Positions 1 to 9,988 of a stretch of 64,000 nucleotides of DNA are shown here, in pieces (position 1 is the first letter of the stretch; every line of letters begins with the position of its first letter). The position numbers were made by a program, and so were the translations under genes. The notes beneath the pieces are model-generated. The model saw only the letters and a program-made list of their open reading frames with translations, was not told the origin of the DNA and searched no databases. The stretch lies in the NCBI GenBank assembly GCA_900239685.1, contig OENT01000333.1, positions 1-64,000 of the forward strand. Reading direction: 5' to 3'. The DNA comes from Rotaria macrura (Eukaryota; Rotifera; Eurotatoria; Philodinida; Philodinidae).

Positions 1-13
1 GGGGGGGGGGGGG
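1..13. repeat. Poly-G run at window start
   Basis: The first 13 bases are all G. In an otherwise AT-rich sequence this is either a short homopolymer or an artefact at a contig or read end. No function is inferred. Confidence 0.7.
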
Positions 14-339
14 TAAGAGTAGCACAAAGGATCTGACTCTGGACTTTGAAAATTGGAAGATGATGGGCACGACACCTTCTTCGTCCGTACACATAACGTC
101 TGATAATGTGCAAAATCCTGCTTTTGGATTTTTCTCAGAAGTTCTCTTTGGTTTATAGAGGTCTTGGAGCGCAGTGTGAAATTAGTTTAGCATAGGCGAG
201 ATGAGAAAAAGTCCGATGCTTCCGCCCTGCTCTTGCTGTGCGGGGTATATTATAAACATGTGAGTTTTTCCTTTGTTTGATTAAAAATTTTCAAAAGATC
301 CGCTGTGTCCTCCTTCCGATATTGTGAAATGGAATAGAT

Positions 340-619
340 GTTGTCGTAAACGACCGTTTACGAACGCATGCGGTACAAAAACGGCAGTCGTTGTCTAAAA
401 CGTTTACAGTCATCGTATCCTATCATTTACGGTGATATCCGACTATCGTTTACAGTTACCGTGTATTTACGACGAACTTTTACGTGGATTTTTCACGATC
501 ACTGTTTACGGCGATCGTAATTCATCGTAAGACTTCGTTTATGGCGATAGTAAACGGTCACAAAAAGCGTTCGCCGTTTTGCGCCGTAAGAAATAGGTAT
601 ACGGCCGTTTACGGCAGTG
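340..619. mobile_element. TTTACG-rich inverted-repeat element (MITE-like)
   Basis: About 280 bp carry roughly ten copies of CGTTTACG/TTTACGG-like words in both orientations, far denser than the flanks. The left end (TGTTGTCGTAAACGACCG) and the reverse complement of the right end (CACTGCCGTAAACGGCCG) match at most positions, giving imperfect terminal inverted repeats; the right end closes with CAGTG as in hAT-type elements. I could not find a convincing target-site duplication. No coding capacity is seen. A non-autonomous hAT-like element is the best guess; a decayed tandem array is the alternative. Confidence 0.4.
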
Positions 620-758
620 GATGATTGACCTGGGTGGTATTCTTTGTTAATTGGTTGTTGTACCAGATTATATTGTTCAGCTTGGAATAATGTAAGTGTC
701 GTCAATTTCTGAATTACTTTAGAATTAATTTCCGTCATGTACTCTATATTTTGTTAGC

Positions 759-902
759 TAGCTATAACAAGATAATAAACAGCAATATTAAAAGGCTAAA
801 AACTGATAGAAAGAAGAACATAGAATGGTAATAGAACAAGCAAATAGTCTCAATGTATAACTGATACGCATTGATATCAGCGATGCGGACATTTCTATAT
901 TG
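759..902. repeat. Direct repeat, copy 1
   Basis: About 140 bp recur in the same orientation at 6669-6814 with roughly 80-85% identity by eye; shared blocks include GATAATAAACAGCAATATTA and AAATAGTCTCAATGTATAAC. On the minus strand both copies read as a hydrophobic open frame ending in LILLFIILL, but the substitutions between the copies are not confined to silent sites, so coding constraint is not shown. It is probably a dispersed repeat or a duplicated gene remnant. Confidence 0.75.
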
Positions 903-1317
903 ATAACCGTTACATTTCGCGCTGAAACGTATATAACAGAACACCACTGTGACATGTATCTTTAACATTTCTGAACATTTGGACTTTGAAACTTAGCAAC
1001 AATCCTTTAACGATCTATAACTCTTGTTTCCTTCAATTATAGTAATTACTAACATGTAGCGAGATTCGCTACAGCTAATTTTAAAAAATTCGCAAGAAAT
1101 TATTACGCAATGCGCACAAATAGATAAATTGATGTGAAAGATTTTGCTATTTGAAATTCTATGTTCATAAGCAGCAGATAGGGTCACTGTCTATAGTATA
1201 ATTGTGTCATTAATACGTGTGTCCAATCCGACAGCATCAGCCGTGAATACCTCGCTTGAGTTTCAACTCGAATGATACTCAATAGCATCTAACTGATAAA
1301 AAACTGAAATGTGGGAT

Positions 1318-1510
1318 ATTTCGTTCCCCTCCCCTCCCTGCCACGCTCTTCTTTTTCTCTTCCCTACCCCACCCCGTCACTCGCTTTCCTCGTCCCGTTC
1401 ATTCAATCAAAATATCTCCAAGGCCACCCCGTTTTGATTGTTTGGTCTGGTCCTATCTTGAATCAACCTGCCTCTCCCCTCCCCCTAGTCTATACCCCGT
1501 CTCCGTCTCT
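1318..1510 (+). other. Pyrimidine-rich tract
   Basis: About 190 bp are strongly C+T rich on the plus strand, with repeated CCCCTCCCC-like blocks. An open frame across it (MGYFVPLPSLP...) reflects the composition and is not read as a gene. Confidence 0.5.
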
Positions 1511-1872
1511 AGAACTGATGTACTGTTGCATGATAGATCAATGAATTAGTTTTGTCTTAATGATGTAAGTAGGTTGGTTCATAAAATTTCTCTCTGATCT
1601 GCCATATAAATGAAGGCATTAGATGCCGCAGTTTTATCTTTAGCCTGTGTATTTTTCTAGATACGAGTAAATATTTGTTTTCCTTGATAAAAGGATTGGA
1701 ACAGCTCTAATATCTACAACGATCCGCAAGTTCACGAAAAAACATGTAAGGGACAGCATATTAATGTCGACCGGTGGACTTTGGCCGTTTACTTTCGGCG
1801 ATTGCCAAAATATTTGTAATAGGCTCTTGATATTATCATTCAACTAAATAGACTATCACTAGCGTTTCGTTC

Positions 1873-1917
1873 GGGTGTGGGTGGGGTTGTTGCTGTTGTA
1901 TTTCTTCATTCGCAAAC
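1873..1917 (+). repeat. Single arm related to the hairpin at 6821-6940
   Basis: The stretch with GTGGGTGGGGTTGTTG followed by GTTGTATTTCTTCATTCGCA resembles the right arm of the palindrome at 6821-6940 (GGTGGGGATGTCGGTG, then TTGTATTTCTCCATCAG). It is a solitary, diverged half of the same repeat family. Confidence 0.45.
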
Positions 1918-2949
1918 AACTACACTCACAGTCACAACCACAGCCACACCTCACACCCAAAACTAGTATCCAACGTTTGTGAAAGGCTAAGTGTGAATCT
2001 CTGTATTCAGATATTCGCATTAATCTAGTTATGTAAAACGACATGCATGCTTTGGTGATACTTTTTTTTATAACTTTTTAAGTCGAAACCATAACCACAG
2101 AGTAATATCAAAGGGTAGATTCTTAGTGAAATACTTGAAGTATATGTGCTCTTACTCTTACTCGAGGTTCGAGTACTCAAAATCCTTGATAAGTATGCAT
2201 TTTAACAAGATTTTGCTTGAAAGTATTGTAGATTGCATTTTAACAGAATACAATGAACAAAGATTTTCGTCTTTTGATTCTATAAATACACGTATATATA
2301 TTTAGATAAATTCATTGATTCCACACTACGACATGAAAGAGGGCGTACTCTTTTTTTGCTTTTTTCTCTCAGTAGACATATAGAATGTAATAGGCAACTG
2401 ATTCGTCTCTGTATTTTATACAGATATTTTTCCCATCGTCTACGTGCTTCATTCTCAACGAATAGACTAAATTCACTGCTGTAAAATTATGGTTCGGTTA
2501 GAATATGGACGCCAATGAAAACAAAACCCACACTAAAAAACACCCACATCCGCAGCCTCCATCATAAGCCTCTTATAACTTGTCAAAAATGAAATCTTTC
2601 TATTGTCATGAAGTCGTTCACTCTACCCTTTCCTTTCCAACACAATTCAAATCTTACTCACAAACACACATCAATGATATACACAGTGATGTTTATTTTC
2701 CACTGCCACGCCATATACCTACGCAGCATCACACTCCTCATAGATGGAAAAAGTACCGGAAATTGGTCGGTCCCGCTTCAGATTAGCCGGTACAGCAGTC
2801 TGAAACCAGTCTACCAGTTGATAACGGTTTCTTTTCCGGCATCTACCATGCAATGAAATTTACTCTTAAAATTAATAAATTTAGTCTTGTTCTGCTAAAC
2901 AAAAAGCTTGGGAGGAAAAAGTAAGATTCCAAGAAATTTTCTCAAACTC
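1918..2949. other. No gene seen
   Basis: Short open frames near 2580-2860 have no recognisable domain, overlap each other and look like chance. No repeat structure was noticed here. Confidence 0.5.
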
Positions 2950-3290
2950 TCTAAAAAACCGTTTCCCAGAAAGCCAACGAAAAAAAATTTGCGAGCCTTC
3001 AGAACCCATTTTTTACCATTATAAACTCTGAAAAGGTTTCCGATAGTAACCAACTCGGAAACTGATATTGTTTGACGAAGTTCGGAAGCGCTTGGAAGGG
3101 TATCTGAGGCTGGGAAACAATTATCGCTTTCCGAGTTTCTTACTATCGAAAACCCTTTGAGAGTTTCTTATGGTGAAAAGTGGCTTTCTGAAAGCTCGAA
3201 AATCTTTGAAAAAGTTCCCTAGGGTAAGAAATTGGTTTCCGAGCACTCGCAAACGTTTTTTCGCTAGTTTTCTGGTAAACCATCTTTTCA
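2950..3290. mobile_element. Decayed foldback (palindromic) element
   Basis: The left half, running to GTTTCCGATAGTAACC near 3037, is repeated in inverted orientation on the right (CTTTCCGAGTTTCTTACTAT from 3127). Pairing continues outwards to the ends CCGTTTCCCAGAAA and TTTCTGGTAAACCA, interrupted by insertions. It contains AAAACCCTTTGAGAGTTTC at 3149, nearly identical to the palindrome at 5385, so the two probably belong to one family. The ORFs inside it are mirror images of each other and are not genes. Confidence 0.65.
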
Positions 3291-3815
3291 GAGAGAAGGT
3301 AATCGAGGTCGAAGACTACATACCTGAAATCTGTCCTGTAAAAGGTTTTGCTTGACTTTTTCGTTCTTCTTTCCTGCAATAAACTTGAAAAGTAAAAAAG
3401 TATGGAATTTTGAATGCTAATAAAAAATTCTTATTTGCCTGCCGCATGTTTTCGGTGTGACTGTATAAAAAGCCACCATTTTTCTGAAATACTTTTACTT
3501 AAGCACTAATGAAGAAGATTAAGAAATGTTATGATTTTTGTCGTATTTAACCTTTAAACCCTCAGGTCCGTTTCGGTTTGAATCTTCCTGACTGCACTCG
3601 GTACTGGCCGTCAAAAAAGCAGACCAGCTTCATCTATACTGCTCCTCGCTGACGCACATATGCATATTCTGACACATCGATATGTGATATTTGAAGTGAT
3701 AGATATTTTTACATGAGTTTTACTGTCGGCATTAGAAAACCTACCGATTAATGTATAGTTTAAAATAATAAGTTACAAAAGTATAAGCGTCATTAAATGA
3801 ATAGAGACGTGCTAT

Positions 3816-5192
3816 TTACGACTCCAGTTCGGAAGTGTGTACTTCTGTATCACTCGATATCGCCTCTTGCCAATCCAGTAAACGATCTTCTTTGTTTTCT
3901 AGAAGATAATATTTCCTAGTGTCGAGAACATTTGGGTTGATTAAATGGTGCTGAACGAGTAAACCAGCTGTTGTGTAAGCTATTCTTGCTTCAACAGACG
4001 ATGCTCCACTTTCCCAAGTTTCACCGAACACACCATATGAACTACCAGGATTCATTTCAGAAACAATGAAGCCTCTACTAGCAATTGTTACTGTTAATCG
4101 ATGCATGTCTTGGTCAGCAATCAACACAGGTACTGGACCATTGTAATTCGATTTCTCGAACTCATTGACGAAATCATCAAAAGCATCGACATAAGGACTT
4201 CCTGATTTGCTCGTGTTAAATATTGGCAACGCAAACACAACAGCACGAATGTTCATGTATGTTGATCCATCTCGTTGGAGTACCGTTCGTATCGCTTCAG
4301 CTGACAATTTTCGCACTTGTGCGTCTACTCCAATATCTCTACCAGAAAACAACCCGAGTCCGATACCAGTTTCGACAACAATCTGAATGCCTTCGTTATC
4401 GCAAGCCCATAGTCGAAGTCTAGCCATGCGTATCAAACTATCTCGAACGCGGTCTACGTAAAGTTCACCGCGTGGTTTATCGACTTTAAAAACTGACTCT
4501 ATCGTATTTTTTCTGGCTGATGAATTCAATGCCGCATTTTCTAGTAAAACTTCTCGCGAATTCGAAACATAATACATAATATCACCTTCATCTTGTAATC
4601 GTCCAGAAAAGTCGATACTTGTCGCAGAAATTAATTTGATACGATTGGGCCAATCCTCTTGTATAGTGCGAGGAATGATAGTACCATCGAATTCCATGAA
4701 TATAGGACACTGAGAAATGCGTACGACGAATTTCATACGAAATGCTTCTTCCCGTTCTACAGCCTGTCCTTGTAAAGCGCGTTGAAGAAATACTTCATCG
4801 ATGCCTCTCACGTTTTTGTAGGCATAGACCCGATAGGATGCTTGCCAATCCATAATCTCTTTTATAGTCATATTAAATGAATTTGCAGTATTGGAGGGAA
4901 AATGAATTTCGTTTTTCGGATCCAGTGTATGCAGTGGTTGGTCCACTTGAAAAGCTTTCACACCTGGAACAATATATTCTCCGGGAATAATTTTGAAATG
5001 GAAAATGTCTGTGAGGAATTTCTTGGTTTGATCAACTAGTTTACTAGAATGATCACTTGTCAAACGTCTTTTGTCCATAGGACTCATGAGCATCAGATCT
5101 TTTAGCAAAGAGCTTATTCTTAGATCTGTGAATCGATCAACACCGAATAAAAATAGTTGGAATGCCTTGGAAAAAATATCACGTTGTATACA
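3816..5192 (-). CDS. Uncharacterised protein; probable 3' exon of the B-box gene upstream
   Basis: The open frame encodes 458 residues to a TAG stop. It extends upstream past 5192, but there is no ATG at its 5' end; the first in-frame Met lies about 35 residues inside (LMLMSPMDK). A good 3' splice site (GCTTTCAG before TGT) sits at 5193, so I take this as an exon. The protein has no signal peptide or membrane segment. Its C-terminal half looks like an alpha/beta domain with VVETGIGLGLFSGRDIG, a predicted strand RAVVFALPIF, and a Gly/Ser-rich segment SEMNPGSSYGVFGETWESGA followed by EARIAYTTAGLLVQHHLINP. From memory this resembles uncharacterised DUF4804-like proteins, but I cannot confirm that. 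Codon composition is less AT-rich than in the genes to the right. The product is unknown; splicing to the B-box ORF at 5714-6313 would give about 658 residues. Confidence 0.75.
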   Translation of the reverse strand, partial: CIQRDIFSKAFQLFLFGVDRFTDLRISSLLKDLMLMSPMDKRRLTSDHSSKLVDQTKKFLTDIFHFKIIPGEYIVPGVKAFQVDQPLHTLDPKNEIHFPSNTANSFNMTIKEIMDWQASYRVYAYKNVRGIDEVFLQRALQGQAVEREEAFRMKFVVRISQCPIFMEFDGTIIPRTIQEDWPNRIKLISATSIDFSGRLQDEGDIMYYVSNSREVLLENAALNSSARKNTIESVFKVDKPRGELYVDRVRDSLIRMARLRLWACDNEGIQIVVETGIGLGLFSGRDIGVDAQVRKLSAEAIRTVLQRDGSTYMNIRAVVFALPIFNTSKSGSPYVDAFDDFVNEFEKSNYNGPVPVLIADQDMHRLTVTIASRGFIVSEMNPGSSYGVFGETWESGASSVEARIAYTTAGLLVQHHLINPNVLDTRKYYLLENKEDRLLDWQEAISSDTEVHTSELES

Positions 5193-5713
5193 CTGAAAGC
5201 GAATATGCAGCGAAACCAAACCCAAAAGNAGAAAAAGGTTTCGTGCATACTACATAACCTAATATGATTTCGAGTTCACTGCAATTATCTGAATCGTTTT
5301 ATTTTCGGTACAGACCACTACGAAAAACTTGAAAGAGTGTCCTGAGTCATTGAAAATCAATTTTAGTCAGTCAAAGTTTTGTACAAAACCCTTTGAGGGT
5401 TTCGAATGGCCTTGCTAAATGGTTCCGTAATCATACAAATTCTTTTCCAGAGTGCAGAACCATTAAGGAATACCATTCGAAACCCTCAAAGGGTTTTGTA
5501 CAAAACTTTGACTGACTAAAATTGATTTTCAATGACTCAGGACACTCTTTCAAGTTTTTCGTAGTGGTCTGTACCGAAAATAAAACGATTCAGATAATTG
5601 CAATGAACTCGAAATCATATTAGGTTATGTAGTATGCACGAAACCTTTTTCTCTCTCACGGTACACTTTTGGGTTCGGTATCGCACTATATTTTATTTCA
5701 GTGTAGGGTACAC
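5193..5713 (-). mobile_element. 521-bp palindrome occupying a probable intron
   Basis: The two arms (about 5193-5415 and 5480-5713) are near-perfect reverse complements around a short centre near 5445. On the minus strand the segment begins GTGTACCC and ends GCTTTCAG, i.e. GT...AG, and both flanking ORFs are in phase 0 across it. The arms diverge most at their outer ends, where ACACTGAAA is mirrored at both ends. The single ambiguous base N at 5229 lies exactly where the left arm lacks about 15 bp present in the right arm. It is read as a foldback transposon that is now spliced out; simple local inverted duplication is the alternative. Confidence 0.7.
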
Positions 5714-6313
5714 CGATGAATCAGTACCGTCTCTACTCATATTGGTTGAGACATTATCTTGGCGTACCTCAGTTGTTGGATTAACGTATGATGAAATCGG
5801 TTTTACCTCGTGGCTATTTTCTTTATATGGATTCGTAATTCGGATGCCATACAATAAGGAAGAGTTGTCATTTGATATTACCATACTGGACCATTGCTGT
5901 AGTTTTGCGCGAAAATTTTTTATTTCCTGCTCCCATCGATTTAAATCTTCTTCTGAGTATTCTCCTTGTTGGCGACCTATATTTAGTTCTTCGGATAATT
6001 TATTGATTGAAGGTGACAAATGCTCATTGAATTGTCCAGATAATTGTGTGAATTTCTCTTTACCTTCTGCAGCAGCCCGCTTCACTTTTTTAATGGAGTC
6101 GATTTCCCATTGATCTATTTGATTTAATAATGTTGCGCCAGCTATCTCTCGGGTTAAGTCCTTCTTTATAAGACTTTGGTTCTGCTCGATGCGATCTAGC
6201 CTTTCGGAAATTTCGTCCTGATGTTCCTGCAGATGAGCGAAACAAAATGTCTGTCGACAACCATTGCATGTCGCTGTTTGTGTAGATCTATTGCATTTGA
6301 CACAAGACGGCAT
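5693..6313 (-). CDS. B-box-type zinc finger, coiled-coil protein (N-terminal part)
   Basis: From ATG at 6313 the frame gives 206 residues to a TAA at 5693. Residues 4-31 hold a compact zinc-binding pattern, CVKC...CNGC...CFAHLQEH, as in B-box fingers of TRIM-like proteins. The rest, to about residue 150, is charged and heptad-like (SERLDRIEQNQSLIKKD, NKLSEELNIG), predicting a coiled coil. B-box/coiled-coil proteins of this form are, as I recall, very numerous in bdelloid rotifers and usually continue into another domain. Here a donor-like GTGTAC at 5713 in phase 0 would join the protein, after 200 codons, to the frame starting at 5192. If unspliced, the last six residues come from the palindrome. 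The upstream Leu codon at 6335 is not a likely start. Confidence 0.75.
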   Translation of the reverse strand: MPSCVKCNRSTQTATCNGCRQTFCFAHLQEHQDEISERLDRIEQNQSLIKKDLTREIAGATLLNQIDQWEIDSIKKVKRAAAEGKEKFTQLSGQFNEHLSPSINKLSEELNIGRQQGEYSEEDLNRWEQEIKNFRAKLQQWSSMVISNDNSSLLYGIRITNPYKENSHEVKPISSYVNPTTEVRQDNVSTNMSRDGTDSSVYPTLK

Positions 6314-6668
6314 CTTAAGTGTTGATATTGCCGACAAAAAAGCTCGCTACGTGAATATCTACAAATAAATCTTATTGTTTCGTTTTATAGAAGCGTAACC
6401 CGTTTATAGCTCTGATAAGAAAACAGAATAGAGCATTCATACACCTCTCGGTTGAAATGGTGAGCTTATCAGTTTTGTGAATTATCTGAAGACTGACAAG
6501 CACTTTAAGGAGATAGGAGACTTAAAATTCTGTTAATGAAAACACAAAATAGATAAGAAAAATCAAAATACTAACTTCGTCTTTATCAATTCTAAGCCTT
6601 GCTTTGTGGATTCTTTTTGTATGACTTATTATATTTCTACGTGGCATTGACTGTGGTAGCTTTTGCTT

Positions 6669-6814
6669 GCTGGTTATAATAGGATAATAAACAGCAATAT
6701 TAAAAAGCTGCAAACTGATGGAAAGAAGAATATATAGTGGTAATAGAACAAGAAAATAGTCTCAATGTATAACTGAGATACTTGGATACCAGCGGTGCGG
6801 GCATTTCTATATTG
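6669..6814. repeat. Direct repeat, copy 2
   Basis: This is the second copy of the repeat at 759-902, same orientation. Similarity stops at TTCTATATTG, immediately before the G-run and palindrome at 6821, which suggests that the palindrome was inserted at the edge of this copy. Confidence 0.75.
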
Positions 6815-6820
6815 GGAGGG

Positions 6821-6940
6821 GGGGGCGGTGTGGGTGTACTAATGGAGAAATACAACACCGACATCCTCACTTAGACCCATGAGTGTAGGTGGGGATGTCG
6901 GTGTTGTATTTCTCCATCAGTTCACAAACACGCCCACCCA
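6821..6940. repeat. Long hairpin with G-rich/C-rich ends
   Basis: The left arm, which includes AATGGAGAAATACAACACCG, is repeated inverted on the right as CGGTGTTGTATTTCTCCATC with a loop of about 20 bases. The outer ends are GGTGTGGGTGT and ACACGCCCACCC. It is a small foldback element without coding capacity; a related single arm lies at 1873-1917. Confidence 0.7.
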
Positions 6941-7261
6941 CTCAGGCACAACAACACCCTAGAGTAGAGAAAACTCAAGCATTCAAATAAAGTATTAAAT
7001 GATTCTTAAAATCTAACAACAGAGGAATTTGTATCAGATTATAGAAACTCCAAATTTATAATTTATCTTTTGCATAGAAATGTTAATTTTTCCCTTTTAA
7101 ATAAGCGATAATAATTCTAAGTGATGTTATCAAATACTTTACCGATGAATAAAAGTTTCGAAGTTTCCTCTACCATAAGGACAAAATTTAGTTCCTTGAT
7201 CATAATTTTGTGCAGCTATGCAGTTCTCTTTTCCCTAGATGACTTTTAGCACACTCTTGGT

Positions 7262-7362
7262 TAGGCGTAGGAAGGTACGGTTACTGACGCGTTACGTTGC
7301 AAGGTAACGATAAATTTTCCGTTACCGTTACGTTACCAAGTAACGGTAACTTCCCTCACCTA
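7262..7362. mobile_element. 101-bp hAT-like MITE with GTAACG words
   Basis: The left end TAGGCGTAGGAAGGTACGGT and the reverse complement of the right end TAGGTGAGGGAAGTTACCGT are terminal inverted repeats of the YAGG...GGAAGTTAC form seen in many hAT elements. The interior is dense in GTAACG/CGTTAC. The flanking 8-mers CTCTTGGT (7254-7261) and CTCTGGAT (7363-7370) agree at 6 of 8 positions, consistent with a decayed 8-bp target duplication. Confidence 0.5.
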
Positions 7363-7618
7363 CTCTGGATACACGTATATTTAATTATTGAATCTAGTGC
7401 AACTACTGCACTGATGTAGTTTCTCAGAGCATTGTTTTTACACTCAGTAAAAATATGAATTATCTTTATTTATTTGATATTCATTATTATTTGTGTTCTT
7501 TGAACTTATTGAAATTTATAAAATCTTCTCTATTTGATGTATAACATAAAAACATGATAGTTGTTATTGGTGGTTGAAAACTGCCTTAAAATAACTATTT
7601 TTTTATAAACTCTAGGTG

Positions 7619-7682
7619 AGGCGAGACGAGACGAGACGAGGTGGTGATGAGTTGGAGTCTGAAAAGGCGAGACGAGACGAGG
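7619..7682 (+). repeat. CGAGA-type imperfect tandem repeat
   Basis: Two blocks of GCGAGACGAGACGAG-like sequence, at about 7621-7640 and 7667-7682, flank a short spacer. This is a low-complexity repeat of unknown role, and no coding frame is supported. Confidence 0.6.
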
Positions 7683-8061
7683 CAGCTATAAGCAACTTGC
7701 CAGCATGACGATGCCGTGACAAGACGCATTTTTGATTGGCTCGCTGATCTCTGATTCACTGGTATCTTGTAAGAGACTCATAAAAATTTTAAAAAAATAT
7801 CTTATTGTGACACTGTAACAGCAATATTTATCATGTACTGTTTTGAGATTATCTCAATTTGAAAGAAAGATTACAAGTAAATTATTTTGAGAAAAGAAAA
7901 GCTGTCTGTGACAGTTTAGAGACTAACTGAAAGCATGAGTTTAAAACTGATCGAAGAAGTGCAAGAGCTGATGGTATTACAATTTATTCATTTCTTCATA
8001 TCATCAATCATATTGATTACACACAAAACAAAAGTTTATGTAAACAGTCACACAGGGAAAA

Positions 8062-8558
8062 AAACGGTTTTCTACTAAACCCCCAAAAAAAGTTCCGGAG
8101 ATTTCTAAAATCATCCTCTGACCTTCGGAAGCTTAAAAAACGAGTCTTTATAACTACGAAACCTAAAAAGCTTCTTATGGTGTATCGAGAATAAGAACAA
8201 TCTACTGCAAAACCTTTTTTAAGTTTCGTAGAGGAGAAAAAGGTTTCGTTGAAAAATACGGAACCTTTAGCGTTTCGGCTTAAACCCTAATGGTTTCCTA
8301 CCGAACCATAGCGATTTCTGAAGAAACCATTAGGGCTTAAGTCGAAACTCTAAAGGTTCCGTATTTTTCAACGAAACCTTTTTCTCCTCTACGAAACTTA
8401 AAAAGAGTTTTTGCAGTAGATTGTTCTTATTCTCGATACACCGTAACAAGCTTTTTAGGTTTCGTAGTTATAAAGACTCGTTTTTTAAGCTTCCGAAGGT
8501 CAGAGGATGACTTTACAAATCTCCGGAACGTTTTTTTAGGGATTTAGAAGAAAACCAT
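8062..8558. mobile_element. Foldback element, about 0.5 kb
   Basis: This is an almost complete palindrome centred near 8311. For example, GTTCCGGAGATTT on the left is mirrored by AAATCTCCGGAAC on the right, and AAAAAGGTTTCGTTGAAAAA by TTTTTCAACGAAACCTTTTT. The arms are about 240 bp with few mismatches. It shares the AGAAAAAGGTTTCGT word with the palindrome at 5231 and GGTTT-type ends with the element at 2950. No ORF was found. Probable non-autonomous foldback transposon. Confidence 0.75.
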
Positions 8559-9047
8559 CTTTTGCGTATGCATAAGAGAAAACAAAAGAGGATGAAGGAC
8601 AAGGATATAAAAGAAGGATCAAAGCAACAACAAAAAGCAAGGACAATGTCTATAGGTTACAAATAACTGCGATTGGAGCGTTAAACATTGCTCATAAATT
8701 GCACTACTTTGGGAACACTACAAAGGCATTGCTCCTTATGTTTAATTATGTAGATATACATTAGTCGGTCATTAAAACGGCTTCACCTAGAACTAGTATC
8801 TTGTGCAATATCAATTAAAGTATTCGCACATGAATCGTGTGAATCATGAAAATGGAAGTTTACTATTTTTCAACTCTTAGCACAACGATTTCATTTGATG
8901 TTTTAACTAAACTATTGATGTCATTATGTTGTTTTCTTTGCCATTTGAAATTCTCTATTTTTTGTTGGATGTACCAAACAAGAATCATCACCGAGAGTTT
9001 TATTTCCACGAAACAACATCCCCAGGTGTGAAATAGTTTCTGGACCA

Positions 9048-9988
9048 TAGAGCTTCTTACGAGATAGAATGGGATGGGATGAGAATTCGTCCCATGGGAC
9101 TTAAGTACAGTATAAAACTATATTCCCTATCTACTATATTGCATAACTCTCGTATTGCTGAAAACTCTTTTATTTTTTCACTTTTCAAATACAATCTATT
9201 TTGATAAATAGAAGAATTAGCTTAATTTTCTTATATCCTTGGCAGCACTAAAAAAGTAGTTAGCACAGCAATAATGATTTAGAAACACATTTTTCTTCGA
9301 AGAAAATCGACTAATTTTTACCTCACTTCTTGTCTTTGAGGTCTTATACATACTGATTTATGGTTCATTTCAACTTTCAAAAACGCTCGGAGTCGGAATT
9401 CTTCGTCATGAAACTGCTCTGAAGCTTCATGATTACATAGAGAGGCTGAGCGCAGAATATAAGTCATGTTTTCTTTATGAAATTCTTGGGTACATTCAAA
9501 TTTCCGGAAGAGGGAATTACTAAAATTTCCAATGTTGTCATCAACGCGATAAATACACCTTAATGCAAACCAAACGTTTTTAGAGATATTGAAACTTTCA
9601 GATATTTTAGAAATTTCGGCTATTGCTTAGTATTTGGAAGCACTGAACAATATAGAACATAAATGCTTGAAATTTCCGAAAATTCCAAAATTTCCTTTTC
9701 TGGAAGTCTAAGCATTGCTGGAGATTCACGATATTTTAACCACAAAGGACTCATTGAGATGCTCCTGGAATAGATACGTGATCAAAGGTCAACCCTCAAT
9801 AGAAAACAAGAAGGAAAAATGAGATTGATTCTCTTTAATGTCAACAAATGTCGTTTTTTGTATAACTATATCATAATCGAAAAATCCATATAATATTCAA
9901 TGGGACGAACCTTTCATCCCATCCAATGGATCCATGTTTCGTCTCAACTCGTCCCAGAGGTGATTACTCCATCCCATCCGGAGCTCTG
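9048..9988. mobile_element. hAT-like non-autonomous element with GGGATGGGATG ends
   Basis: The left end (TAGAGCTTCT, then GAATGGGATGGGATG) and the reverse complement of the right end (CAGAGCTCCGGATGGGATGG) form imperfect terminal inverted repeats, with GTCCCA/GGGAC subterminal motifs at both ends. The flanks TTTCTGGACCA and TTTCAGACCA resemble a target duplication with one indel. No intact transposase was found between them. Confidence 0.45.

Noticed and set aside
499..738. 79-codon minus-strand frame starting MTEINSKVIQKLTT
   Set aside because: The first half looks protein-like, but the second half runs into the TTTACG-rich element and no domain or further exon was found.
8846..9048. Overlapping ORFs on both strands
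   Set aside because: Mirror frames in AT-rich DNA beside an inverted-repeat element; no motif.
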